The position numbers and the translations under genes are program-made. Under the pieces are notes generated by a model. The model saw only the letters and a program-made list of their open reading frames with translations, was not told the origin of the DNA and ran no database searches. Below, piece by piece: positions 1 to 5,411 of a DNA stretch of 5,434 nucleotides (its first letter is position 1; the number at the start of each line of letters is the position of its first letter). This DNA is from [Eubacterium] saphenum (GTDB lineage: Bacteria > Bacillota > Clostridia > Oscillospirales > Ruminococcaceae). The stretch spans positions 1 through 5,434 of the forward strand of contig SFHN01000099.1 in assembly GCA_004555635.1 (NCBI GenBank). Direction: 5' to 3'.

Positions 1-1
1 C

Positions 2-34
2 ATTGCTGGATGTACAGAGGTTGAGTTTGTAATA
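2..34 (+). other. possible 3' remnant of an upstream racemase-like frame
   Basis: The window opens in the middle of something. Frame 2 starts with the peptide IAGCTEVEFV, which resembles the C-terminal GCTE motif of the aspartate/glutamate racemase superfamily. The frame does not continue into the expected family ending (a DTT/DST-H type segment). It runs through the terminator hairpin and into the ilvA start, stopping at 125-127. Frame 1 instead closes at a TGA at 22-24, which would place a normal gene end 15 nt before the hairpin. Either an upstream gene ends here or this is non-coding leader, and the resemblance may be chance. Confidence 0.15.
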
Positions 35-39
35 ATACC

Positions 40-73
40 GCCCTCTCTCCATTTTGGTAAAGAGGGCTTTTTT
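40..73 (+). terminator. rho-independent terminator or leader attenuator before ilvA
   Basis: A 7-bp perfect stem pairs GCCCTCT (40-46) with AGAGGGC (61-67), with a 14-nt loop and then six T (68-73). It either ends an upstream gene or acts as an attenuator in the ilvA leader. AGAGG at 16-20 could pair with CCTCT at 42-46 and so compete with the terminator, but no recognisable T-box or other riboswitch core is visible in the 40 bases available. No convincing promoter lies between the hairpin and ilvA, which leaves the attenuator reading open. Confidence 0.7.
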
Positions 74-120
74 ATTATAGCCACACTCTCCGTCCGCGAA
101 AAATTGAGAGGAGAAATAAA

Positions 121-1323
121 ATGCTGACACTCGACAAAATCTACAAGGCATCACACGTTCTGAAGGAGGTTATCCGCAAAACCGACCTTATCCGCGCGCC
201 GAAAATCCGCACCGACGCGGAGGTTTATCTCAAAACCGAGAACCTGCAGGTGACCGGCTCGTTCAAGGTGCGCGGCGCTTACTTCAAGATTTCCCAGCTC
301 ACCGAGGAGGAGAAGCAGCACGGCGTTATCGCCTGCTCCGCGGGCAACCACGCGCAGGGCGTTGCGCTTGCGGCAACGAAGGCGGGCATAAAGTCGCTCA
401 TCTGCCTGCCCGATGGCGCGCCTATCTCGAAGGTTGAGGCAACTAAGGGCTATGGCGCGGAGGTCTGCCTTGTTCCCGGAGTATACGACGACGCCTACGC
501 AAAGGCGCTCCAGCTGCGCGACGAAAAGGGCTACACGTTTATCCACCCGTTCGACGACGAGAACGTAATCGCGGGTCAGGGAACAATCGGTCTTGAGCTT
601 ATGGAGCAGCTTCCCGACGTTGACGCGGTGGTTGTTCCTATCGGCGGCGGCGGACTTATCTCGGGCGTTGCGTTCGCGATAAAGTCGCTTAACCCCAACA
701 TAAAGGTATATGGCGTTCAGGCGGCGGGCGCTCCGAGTATGGCAAATTCGCTCAAAGACGGCAAGATAGAGCGCCTTGACAGCGTTTCGACGCTTGCGGA
801 CGGCATTGCCGTAAAGGAGCCGGGCGTTAATACGTTCGAGCTTTGCAGCAAGTATGTTGACGATGTTGTAACCGTAACCGAGGACGAGATTTCCTGCGCA
901 ATACTGACGCTTATCGAGCAGCAGAAGCTGATTTCCGAGGGCGCGGGAGCGGTTTCCGTAGCGGCGGTTATGTTCGATAAGATTCCCGTTAAGGGAAAGA
1001 AGGTTGTTTGCCTTGTTTCGGGAGGAAACATCGACGTTACGATTCTGAACAGGGTTATCCGCCGCGGTCTTGTAAAGAGCGGCAGGGCTTCGCTGCTGAC
1101 GATTGAGCTTGTTGACAAGCCCGGTCAGCTTGTCGGCGTTGCGGGAATTATCGCAGAGCTTGGCGGAAACGTAACCGCCGTTCACCACGAGCGCGCGGAC
1201 GCAAACGCGAACATAAACGGCTGCTTCCTGCGCATACAGCTTGAAACGAGAAACTTTGAGCACCTTGAGCAGATAAAGAAAGCTCTAACCGAAAAGGGCT
1301 TCAAGATAGTTGACAACGTATAA
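121..1323 (+). CDS. ilvA: threonine dehydratase (threonine ammonia-lyase), medium form with ACT domain
   Basis: This PLP enzyme deaminates L-threonine (and usually L-serine) in the cytoplasm to 2-oxobutyrate plus ammonia, the first committed step to isoleucine or a catabolic route. The catalytic core is residues 1 to about 320. It has GSFKVRGA with the Schiff-base lysine K49, the substrate-loop motif SAGNHAQG (73-80), the phosphate-binding GGGGL (175-179) and SGGN (300-303) at the PLP ring nitrogen. A single ACT domain fills about 325-400, starting LLTIELVDKPGQL. At 400 aa it matches the one-ACT medium form, not the two-ACT-like E. coli IlvA (about 514 aa) or the ACT-less TdcB (about 329 aa). 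The start is fixed by GAGAGGAG at 106-113, seven bases before ATG. ridA follows directly, which fits the reactive product. The ACT domain implies allosteric control, but the ligand, and whether the role is biosynthetic or catabolic, cannot be read from sequence. Confidence 0.96.
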   Translation: MLTLDKIYKASHVLKEVIRKTDLIRAPKIRTDAEVYLKTENLQVTGSFKVRGAYFKISQLTEEEKQHGVIACSAGNHAQGVALAATKAGIKSLICLPDGAPISKVEATKGYGAEVCLVPGVYDDAYAKALQLRDEKGYTFIHPFDDENVIAGQGTIGLELMEQLPDVDAVVVPIGGGGLISGVAFAIKSLNPNIKVYGVQAAGAPSMANSLKDGKIERLDSVSTLADGIAVKEPGVNTFELCSKYVDDVVTVTEDEISCAILTLIEQQKLISEGAGAVSVAAVMFDKIPVKGKKVVCLVSGGNIDVTILNRVIRRGLVKSGRASLLTIELVDKPGQLVGVAGIIAELGGNVTAVHHERADANANINGCFLRIQLETRNFEHLEQIKKALTEKGFKIVDNV

Positions 1324-1335
1324 GGAGGAACTCAT

Positions 1336-1707
1336 ATGAACGTAATCCACACAGAAAAGGCACCCGCGGCAATCGGGCCCTACTCTCAGGCAATGACGGT
1401 AAACGGTTTGCTTTACACAAGCGGACAGATAGCGATTGTTCCCGCAACGGGTGCTATCGCAGAGGGCGGAATTGAGGCGCAGACGCGACAGGTCTGCGAG
1501 AACCTGAAGAACCTCGTAGAAGCGGCGGGAACAACCCTCGACAAGGTTGTAAAGACCACCTGCTTCCTGCACGACATAAACGACTTTGCCGCATTCAACG
1601 CGGTTTACGCCGAGTATTTCACGGGCAAGCCCGCGCGCAGCTGCGTAGGCAACCTTAACCTGCCGAAAGGCGTTCTCGTTGAGGTTGAGGTTATCGCGGA
1701 GCTTTGA
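1336..1707 (+). CDS. ridA: RidA family 2-iminobutanoate/2-iminopropanoate deaminase
   Basis: RidA hydrolyses the enamine/imine intermediates released by PLP dehydratases such as IlvA to 2-oxo acids and ammonia, protecting other PLP enzymes; it works as a cytosolic trimer. The 123-aa length is typical of the YjgF/YER057c/UK114 family. Visible signatures are the N-terminal GPYSQA (15-20), the conserved arginine R101 in PARSCVGN (counterpart of E. coli R105, which binds the substrate carboxylate) and the C-terminal LVEVEVIAEL with E116 (counterpart of the E. coli catalytic glutamate). These place it in the archetypal, catalytically competent RidA group. The Shine-Dalgarno AAGGAGG (1322-1328) overlaps the ilvA stop codon and sits seven bases before ATG, so the two genes are co-transcribed and probably translationally coupled. 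A hairpin terminator follows 31 bases after the stop. Confidence 0.97.
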   Translation: MNVIHTEKAPAAIGPYSQAMTVNGLLYTSGQIAIVPATGAIAEGGIEAQTRQVCENLKNLVEAAGTTLDKVVKTTCFLHDINDFAAFNAVYAEYFTGKPARSCVGNLNLPKGVLVEVEVIAEL

Positions 1708-1738
1708 TAGCCCGATTGTTTACATAGCACATAACAAG

Positions 1739-1770
1739 GCGCGCCGAGATTTCCTCGGCGCGCTTTCTAT
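1739..1770 (+). terminator. terminator between convergent genes, probably bidirectional
   Basis: A perfect 10-bp GC-rich stem pairs GCGCGCCGAG (1739-1748) with its complement (1754-1763) around a 5-nt loop, followed by TTTCTATAT on the plus strand. It ends the ilvA-ridA transcript. On the minus strand the same hairpin begins 9 bases after the stop codon of the GH26 gene and is followed by a weaker T-rich stretch (CTTGTTATG), so it can also terminate that gene. Confidence 0.88.
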
Positions 1771-1771
1771 A

Positions 1772-2884
1772 TCACATCTCGCTCAAGTGCTTTCGCAGCG
1801 CCGACGGAAGTGTGCTGCCGCTTGTGCGCCACGGAATTTCGTCAAGCGTTATCACGCGCTCGTCGTTCATAACGCGGCGGATAAACTCCTCCGTCATATA
1901 CTCGGGATTAGGCATAGGGAAGCCCTTTTCGTCAAGAACAGGCTTTCCGCGCTCGTCGGACTTGTAAACGAACTTCCCCCACCACGGAAGCCACCACAGC
2001 CACTCTGCCCGGTCGCGCTGCATTTCGTCCGGCTCGGGTATTGCGCCGCACTCCGACAGCGTAACAAGCTTCCCACCGGTGTAGGATGAAACCTCCCTGA
2101 ATTTTTCCACCTGCGAGGTGTGGACGGGCGGCTCGGTGTAGATGTCCTCCCCCGCGATGTCGAAGGTGTTCGGGTGAACCGCCATCTCCTTCGACTGCCC
2201 GTTCCAAACCCAGATGAGATTTTTCAGCTTGTGGTAATTCATAAAGCGGTCGAAAATCGTGTACCACAGCTTCTTGTACGCCGAAACGCTTTCCGCGCCG
2301 CGGTTTCCCCACCAGAACCAGTCGCCGTTCGCTTCGTGAAGCGGACGCCAAAGCACGGGGATATCCTCCTGCTCAAACCGCTTCAGCGCCTGCGCAACCA
2401 AATCAATTTCGCGCAGGACAAACTCGTTTTCGTGCGTGCCGTCGGTAACCGCGCGAATGATATCAAAGCTTGTTTTATGGTCATAGCCCGTAGTTTTATA
2501 GTAGAACGAGCAGTTCTTCTTAATGTCGCTCATATCGTCGGGCGCGTACCAGTGCCAGCACATCGTGAGAATACCGCCGCAGCTTTTTCCCCATTCAAGA
2601 GCGCGGTTAATCTGGTCATAGCCGCCGCCAAGCCCGCTTATCCCCATAAAGTCATACCCGCGCACCGCAGGAAGCTTGCCCGACGCGCGGTAGTACACGA
2701 TGTCCTCAAGCTCGCTTTGGAACAGGTACTGCTGCCCCGAAAGGAACTTTTTGCCCTTTATTTCGTGCAGGAAATTGAACAGCCGCAGGGTGTTCGGCGT
2801 TGGGTTTTCCGTGACAGGCGTTCGCGGATTAACCTGCTTTTTTTCAAGCGCCGCCATAAGCGCGCCGTAATCGGTTTTGTACAT
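1772..2884 (-). CDS. glycoside hydrolase family 26, beta-mannanase type, cytoplasmic
   Basis: A retaining clan GH-A (beta/alpha)8 enzyme, most likely an endo-beta-1,4-mannanase or mannooligosaccharide-cleaving enzyme. The motif WRPLHEANGDWFWWG carries the acid/base glutamate E184 after the family's conserved His, and TLSECG carries the nucleophile E278; MCWHWYAP (108-115) is another conserved active-site strand. The 370-aa length is a bare catalytic module: no signal peptide, carbohydrate-binding module, dockerin or anchor is visible, so it probably acts inside the cell on imported oligosaccharides. An ATG 48 bases further upstream (2932) keeps the frame open, but it lies inside the TATAAT box of the likely promoter and has no ribosome site. 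The chosen ATG at 2884 has GGAGG five bases before it. Other GH26 activities (lichenase, beta-1,3-xylanase) are known, so the substrate is inferred. No transporter or other glycanase gene is adjacent. Confidence 0.92.
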   Translation of the reverse strand: MYKTDYGALMAALEKKQVNPRTPVTENPTPNTLRLFNFLHEIKGKKFLSGQQYLFQSELEDIVYYRASGKLPAVRGYDFMGISGLGGGYDQINRALEWGKSCGGILTMCWHWYAPDDMSDIKKNCSFYYKTTGYDHKTSFDIIRAVTDGTHENEFVLREIDLVAQALKRFEQEDIPVLWRPLHEANGDWFWWGNRGAESVSAYKKLWYTIFDRFMNYHKLKNLIWVWNGQSKEMAVHPNTFDIAGEDIYTEPPVHTSQVEKFREVSSYTGGKLVTLSECGAIPEPDEMQRDRAEWLWWLPWWGKFVYKSDERGKPVLDEKGFPMPNPEYMTEEFIRRVMNDERVITLDEIPWRTSGSTLPSALRKHLSEM

Positions 2885-2930
2885 AGCGACCTCCGTAGTG
2901 TTTCTATACCCGCTTAAAAGCAGAAAATTC

Positions 2931-2939
2931 ATTATAACA
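2931..2939 (-). promoter_or_regulatory. extended -10 promoter of the GH26 gene
   Basis: Reading the minus strand, TGTTATAAT is a perfect extended -10 element (TGn-TATAAT). The -35 position (about 2954-2959) matches TTGACA poorly, as expected for extended -10 promoters, and falls within the inverted repeat at 2943-2961. Transcription would begin about 40 nt before the ATG at 2884 and downstream of the alternative ATG at 2932, which supports the shorter protein. Confidence 0.7.
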
Positions 2940-2942
2940 AAA

Positions 2943-2961
2943 CGTCGGGCAGAACCCGACG
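2943..2961 (-). terminator. hairpin upstream of the GH26 gene: second tRNA terminator or operator
   Basis: A perfect 7-bp inverted repeat, CGTCGGG (2943-2949) with CCCGACG (2955-2961), has a 5-nt loop. On the minus strand it is preceded by an A-rich run and followed by TTTTGTTAT, so it can act as a back-up terminator for the tRNA operon and shield the GH26 gene. It is also followed by a T-run on the plus strand (2966-2971), but no plus-strand gene needs it. Because it covers the -35 region of the GH26 promoter it could alternatively be a repressor operator. Confidence 0.6.
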
Positions 2962-3011
2962 CTTATTTTTTAAGTGTCTGTGAAAGATGAATTTTTCGCG
3001 GGAAAATGACG

Positions 3012-3052
3012 AAAATAAAAAATACCTCAACGCGCGAAAATGCGTGTCGAGG
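3012..3052 (-). terminator. rho-independent terminator of the tRNA operon
   Basis: On the minus strand an 11-position stem (3042-3052 with 3025-3035) contains one G-U pair and one A-C mismatch, has a 6-nt loop and is followed by TATTTTTTATTTT. It starts 8 bases after the 3' CCA of tRNA-Gly, the normal place for a stable-RNA terminator. Confidence 0.85.
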
Positions 3053-3060
3053 CACTCGAC

Positions 3061-3136
3061 TGGAGCGGATTACGAGGCTCGAACTCGCTACCTCCACCTT
3101 GGCAAGGTGGCGCTCTACCAGATGAGCTAAATCCGC
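3061..3136 (-). tRNA. tRNA-Gly(GCC)
   Basis: A complete 76-nt cloverleaf. The acceptor stem is GCGGATT/AATCCGC, the discriminator is T (usual for bacterial glycine tRNAs) and the 3' CCA is encoded (3061-3063). The anticodon stem CCACC/GGTGG holds the loop TTGCCAA, with anticodon GCC at 3103-3101, reading GGC and GGU. The T-loop sequence TTCGAGC is intact. It is the last tRNA of the operon, three bases after tRNA-Asp and just before the terminator. Confidence 0.97.
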
Positions 3137-3139
3137 AGG

Positions 3140-3216
3140 TGGCGACCTGGATGGGACTCGAACCCACGACCTCCGCCGTGACAGGGCGGCGTTCTAACCA
3201 ACTGAACTACCAGGCC
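3140..3216 (-). tRNA. tRNA-Asp(GTC)
   Basis: A complete 77-nt cloverleaf with acceptor stem GGCCTGG/CCAGGTC (one G-U pair), discriminator G (a normal AspRS identity base) and encoded CCA (3140-3142). The anticodon stem CCGCC/GGCGG frames the GTC anticodon at 3182-3180, reading GAC and GAU. It is the middle gene of the operon, two bases from tRNA-Val and three bases from tRNA-Gly. Confidence 0.97.
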
Positions 3217-3218
3217 AT

Positions 3219-3294
3219 TGGTGGAAGTTATAGGGCTCGAACCTATGACCCTCTGCTTGTAAGGCAGATGCTCTCCCAGCTGAGCTAAACTTCC
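3219..3294 (-). tRNA. tRNA-Val(TAC)
   Basis: A complete 76-nt cloverleaf with acceptor stem GGAAGTT/AACTTCC, discriminator A and encoded CCA (3219-3221). The anticodon stem TCTGC/GCAGA holds the loop CTTACAA, with anticodon TAC at 3261-3259, which reads GUA and, after wobble modification, other GUN codons. It is the first gene of the operon, with a leader of about 30 nt from the proximal promoter. Confidence 0.97.
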
Positions 3295-3330
3295 ATCTGC
3301 GCTCTCAACGTTGTTTCAAGCGACTTTAAC

Positions 3331-3359
3331 ATTATATCACACGATTATCATTTTGTCAA
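3331..3359 (-). promoter_or_regulatory. proximal consensus promoter (P2) of the tRNA operon
   Basis: On the minus strand TTGACA (3359-3354) and TATAAT (3336-3331) are both perfect and are separated by exactly 17 bases. A TG dinucleotide one base before TATAAT makes it an extended -10 as well. Upstream lie A/T tracts resembling an UP element. A G at 3324, seven bases past the -10, is the expected start nucleotide. Confidence 0.93.
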
Positions 3360-3428
3360 TAGGTTTTTCAAAAATTTTTCAACTTTTTTGATTTTCGTAT
3401 GACCGCCGCCCTTTCGAACAGCTTTATC

Positions 3429-3457
3429 ATTATATCACAAGAAAAGCTTTTTGTCAA
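3429..3457 (-). promoter_or_regulatory. distal consensus promoter (P1) of the tRNA operon
   Basis: A second perfect TTGACA (3457-3452), 17-base spacer and TATAAT (3434-3429), again with the extended -10 TG and a G seven bases beyond the -10 (3422). It is 98 bases upstream of P2, and the two 36-base promoter segments (3422-3457 and 3324-3359) match at 30 positions. Such a tandem arrangement is usual for rRNA operons in Firmicutes. Confidence 0.9.
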
Positions 3458-3459
3458 CC

Positions 3460-3477
3460 GTTTTTTGCGCAAAAAAC
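3460..3477 (-). repeat. 18-nt perfect palindrome next to the P1 -35 box
   Basis: GTTTTTTGCGCAAAAAAC reads the same on both strands and ends two bases before the TTGACA of P1, eight bases beyond the hsp33 stop codon. As RNA the stem would be mostly A-U with a GCGC loop, a poor terminator. As DNA it could be an UP-like A-tract element or a protein binding site. It is the only structure between hsp33 and P1, so hsp33 has no obvious terminator of its own. Confidence 0.6.
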
Positions 3478-3485
3478 AACATTTT

Positions 3486-4358
3486 TCATTCTTTGAGCAG
3501 GTTCAACATTTCCTCTGCCGAAAATCTGTATTTCTTATTGCAAAAATGACAACAAACCTCGGTTTCCTTCTGCTCTGCCGCGAGCTTCTCAATCTCCTCC
3601 CTGCCGAGGGAGATGATAATCTGCTCGGTTCTCTCGCGGGAGCAGTCGCAGAAATAGCGCGCGTCCCAGCTGTCGAGGATTTCGGCGCCCAGACCTTCGA
3701 GAGCGGCTGCTGCAATCTCCTCGGGCGGGAGCGATTTTTCAAGCATTGCGGTTATCGACTCCATCTTTGACAGATTTCTTTCGATAATGTCAACCGCTCC
3801 GTCGCGTATCGGCGGCACAAGCTGCACCATAAAGCCCCCCGCAGCCTTTACGCTCGCGTTTTCATCAAACACAATGCCGAGGGACAGCACAGTCGGAATC
3901 TGCTCGCTTACATTATAATATGCGGTGATATCCTCCGCGATATTGCCCGACACAAGCGGAATCTGCCCTACATAGGGCTCCTTCAGCCCCATATCCTTGA
4001 CAACGGTGAGGAAGCCGTCCTTGCCTACGCAGCCCGCAACGTCAAGGCTTCCGTCGGGACGGACGGGAACCGCCGCCTGCGCATTTCCCGCGCAGCATTT
4101 TACGTTTCCGCGGTAATCCGAAACCACCGTAAGCGTGCCGCAGGGACCGCCGCCGTTTATTCTTAGCGTCAAGGTATCGCCCTCGTATTTTAGCATTGCG
4201 CCCATAATCGAGCCTGCCGTGGACATTCTTCCGAGCGCGGCTGTTACCGCGGGGGTGGTTTCGTGAAGGCGCTGAACCTCGCGGACAATGTCCGTAGAAT
4301 CAATCGCCGAACAAAGCACGCTTCCATCGTCCGAAAGCGCTCTTACTATTCTTCCCAT
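3486..4358 (-). CDS. hslO: redox-regulated chaperone Hsp33
   Basis: Hsp33 is a cytoplasmic holdase that is inactive when reduced and zinc-bound and activated by oxidants (hypochlorite, peroxide with heat), when it binds unfolding proteins. The N-terminal core (about 1-220) has the family sequence ALGRMSTAGSIMGAMLK and the GxCG-type strand GGPCGTLTVVSDYRGNVK. The redox switch is at the C-terminus: C237-D-C239, 30 residues, then C270-H-F-C273, the CXC-X27-32-CXXC zinc site, complete, with an extra C269. With the start at 4358 the protein is 290 aa, the size of B. subtilis Hsp33. An in-frame ATG at 4403 would add 15 residues but overlaps the methyltransferase gene and lacks a ribosome site, whereas AGGAG stands six bases before 4358. 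It is the last gene of the operon and no clear terminator follows. Confidence 0.96.
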   Translation of the reverse strand: MGRIVRALSDDGSVLCSAIDSTDIVREVQRLHETTPAVTAALGRMSTAGSIMGAMLKYEGDTLTLRINGGGPCGTLTVVSDYRGNVKCCAGNAQAAVPVRPDGSLDVAGCVGKDGFLTVVKDMGLKEPYVGQIPLVSGNIAEDITAYYNVSEQIPTVLSLGIVFDENASVKAAGGFMVQLVPPIRDGAVDIIERNLSKMESITAMLEKSLPPEEIAAAALEGLGAEILDSWDARYFCDCSRERTEQIIISLGREEIEKLAAEQKETEVCCHFCNKKYRFSAEEMLNLLKE

Positions 4359-4383
4359 TATATTCTCCTGATTAGATTTTGGT

Positions 4384-5124
4384 TCATCTTTTTCTTGCGG
4401 CAAACATCAGCTTGTCGCTGTTTGGCTTGGGGGGATTTTCCGTCAGGTACTCATACACCGCTACCGTATCGAAGCCCGCCTCATCGAGAAGCCGCGTCAA
4501 CTCCTCCTGTGAAAGCGCAATCTCCCTGAAGCCCTCATAGCCGCGCGTATAGCTGCCGTCGTCGTTTTCGGTAAAGATATCTATGTCAATATCAACGCCG
4601 TTATCCTCGGGGCAGAACGTGTTGTTCCACACGACGTATGCGCCGTCAATATCGTACACGAAGCTGTTATCCGCAAGGATTTCGCGGTGCTTGTATATCG
4701 TGTTTACATCAAAAAGGAAAAGCCCGCCGCTCTCCATATTTTTCGAGAGCGCCGAAAAGCACGCAGCTATATCCTCTGCCGTTTCAAGGTGATTTATGCT
4801 GTCGAGGGTAGAAACCGCGATGTCCGCCGTGCCGTAAAGCTCCGTTTCGGTCATACTCTGGCAGATAAGCTGAACCCGCCCGCCTGTTTTCGCAGCGGCA
4901 ATCGAAAGCATATCGCAGGACGCGTCAGAGCCGATAACGTCATAACCCATTTCCGCAAGGCGAAGCGTCAGGTTTCCCGTCCCGCATCCCAGGTCAAGCA
5001 GCACTCCGCCGCTTTTCCCGCCGAGCGCACGGATAAGCCCGTCGTAATAGCGGGCAATCTCGTCATAGGGCACGTTTTCGGTCAGCGCGTCGTAAAGCGC
5101 GGAAAACTCGCCGTAGCCCGCCAT
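4384..5124 (-). CDS. class I SAM-dependent methyltransferase (YqeM-like)
   Basis: A 246-aa soluble Rossmann-fold methyltransferase. Motif I is LLDLGCGTGN (42-51), the SAM-binding glycine loop. The acidic residue that binds the ribose hydroxyls is D67 in VIGSD, and STLDSINHL (105-113) is a plausible motif IV region with a conserved Asp. The N-terminus FSALYDALTENVPYDE is typical of the small-molecule or protein methyltransferases annotated as YqeM in Bacillus, whose substrate is not established. The C-terminal half contains an acidic beta-rich insertion (about 173-195, EDNGVDIDIDIFTENDDG). The ATG overlaps the yerC stop by one base (TGATG), which implies translational coupling; an AGGA lies about ten bases ahead. 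hsp33 starts 25 bases after the stop. The operon context does not reveal the substrate. Confidence 0.9.
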   Translation of the reverse strand: MAGYGEFSALYDALTENVPYDEIARYYDGLIRALGGKSGGVLLDLGCGTGNLTLRLAEMGYDVIGSDASCDMLSIAAAKTGGRVQLICQSMTETELYGTADIAVSTLDSINHLETAEDIAACFSALSKNMESGGLFLFDVNTIYKHREILADNSFVYDIDGAYVVWNNTFCPEDNGVDIDIDIFTENDDGSYTRGYEGFREIALSQEELTRLLDEAGFDTVAVYEYLTENPPKPNSDKLMFAARKR

Positions 5125-5411
5125 CAGTCCTTGTCCTTCAAGCGGTCAAAAACAATCTTGTACCCGCCTGCCGCCTGATAGTTGAGCGTTTTGTTTACGC
5201 GGGAAATTGTCGCTGTAGAAGCGCCCGTCTGCGTAACAATGTCGTTATACACGCAGTTTTCTGTAAGCAGCTTTGCAACGTGAAGGCGCTGGGTGATTGC
5301 TCTCAGCTCCTGCGGCGTGCAGATGTCCTCGAAAAACGCCGCGCACTCCTCCTCGTTTTTAAGGGCAAGCACCGCCTTGTAAAGAAACTCCATATCAATA
5401 TCTTTTTTCAT
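5124..5411 (-). CDS. YerC/YecD family TrpR-related DNA-binding protein
   Basis: A 95-aa helical DNA-binding protein of the TrpR-like superfamily. The conserved blocks are ALKNEEECAAFFEDICTPQEL (first helices, about 15-36), then ITQRLHVAKLL and a helix-turn-helix with recognition segment TGASTATISRVNKTLNY (about 62-78), all characteristic of Bacillus YerC-type proteins. The tryptophan-repressor relation is structural; tryptophan binding is not established for this family, and its regulon is unknown. An ATG at 5423 is in frame, but it overlaps the GGAGG (5422-5418 on the minus strand) that lies five bases before the ATG at 5411, so the shorter form is chosen. It heads the operon with the methyltransferase and hsp33. 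The promoter would lie past the window end. Confidence 0.93.
   Translation of the reverse strand: MKKDIDMEFLYKAVLALKNEEECAAFFEDICTPQELRAITQRLHVAKLLTENCVYNDIVTQTGASTATISRVNKTLNYQAAGGYKIVFDRLKDKD

Noticed and set aside
1..73. T-box riboswitch leader of ilvA
   Set aside because: A terminator with a possible competing pairing and an ACCGC stretch is present, but the conserved AGGGUGGNACCGCG core with UGGN is absent and the upstream part is outside the window.
151..1263. 370-aa open frame antisense to ilvA, plus a 133-aa one at 717-1118
   Set aside because: Both are mirror frames produced by the GC-rich codon use of ilvA. The peptides are low in recognisable motifs and rich in R, N and L, and no ribosome site precedes them; ilvA itself has full family motifs.
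1679..2089. 136-aa plus-strand open frame after ridA
   Set aside because: It starts inside ridA in another frame, crosses the terminator hairpin and continues antisense to the GH26 gene. No ribosome site or domain is visible.
2120..2917. 265-aa plus-strand open frame opposite the GH26 gene
   Set aside because: The translation has no recognisable domain and is rich in R and V. It lies entirely inside a gene with intact catalytic motifs on the other strand.
2885..2932. N-terminal extension of the GH26 protein from the ATG at 2932
   Set aside because: The ATG overlaps the TATAAT of the likely promoter and has no Shine-Dalgarno sequence, whereas GGAGG precedes the ATG at 2884.
3040..3288. 82-aa plus-strand open frame
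   Set aside because: It runs across the antisense strand of three complete tRNA genes; this is a common false gene in tRNA clusters.
4687..5178. 163-aa plus-strand open frame opposite the methyltransferase, and the 88-aa one at 4263-4529
   Set aside because: Both are shadow frames of the minus-strand operon without motifs or ribosome sites.
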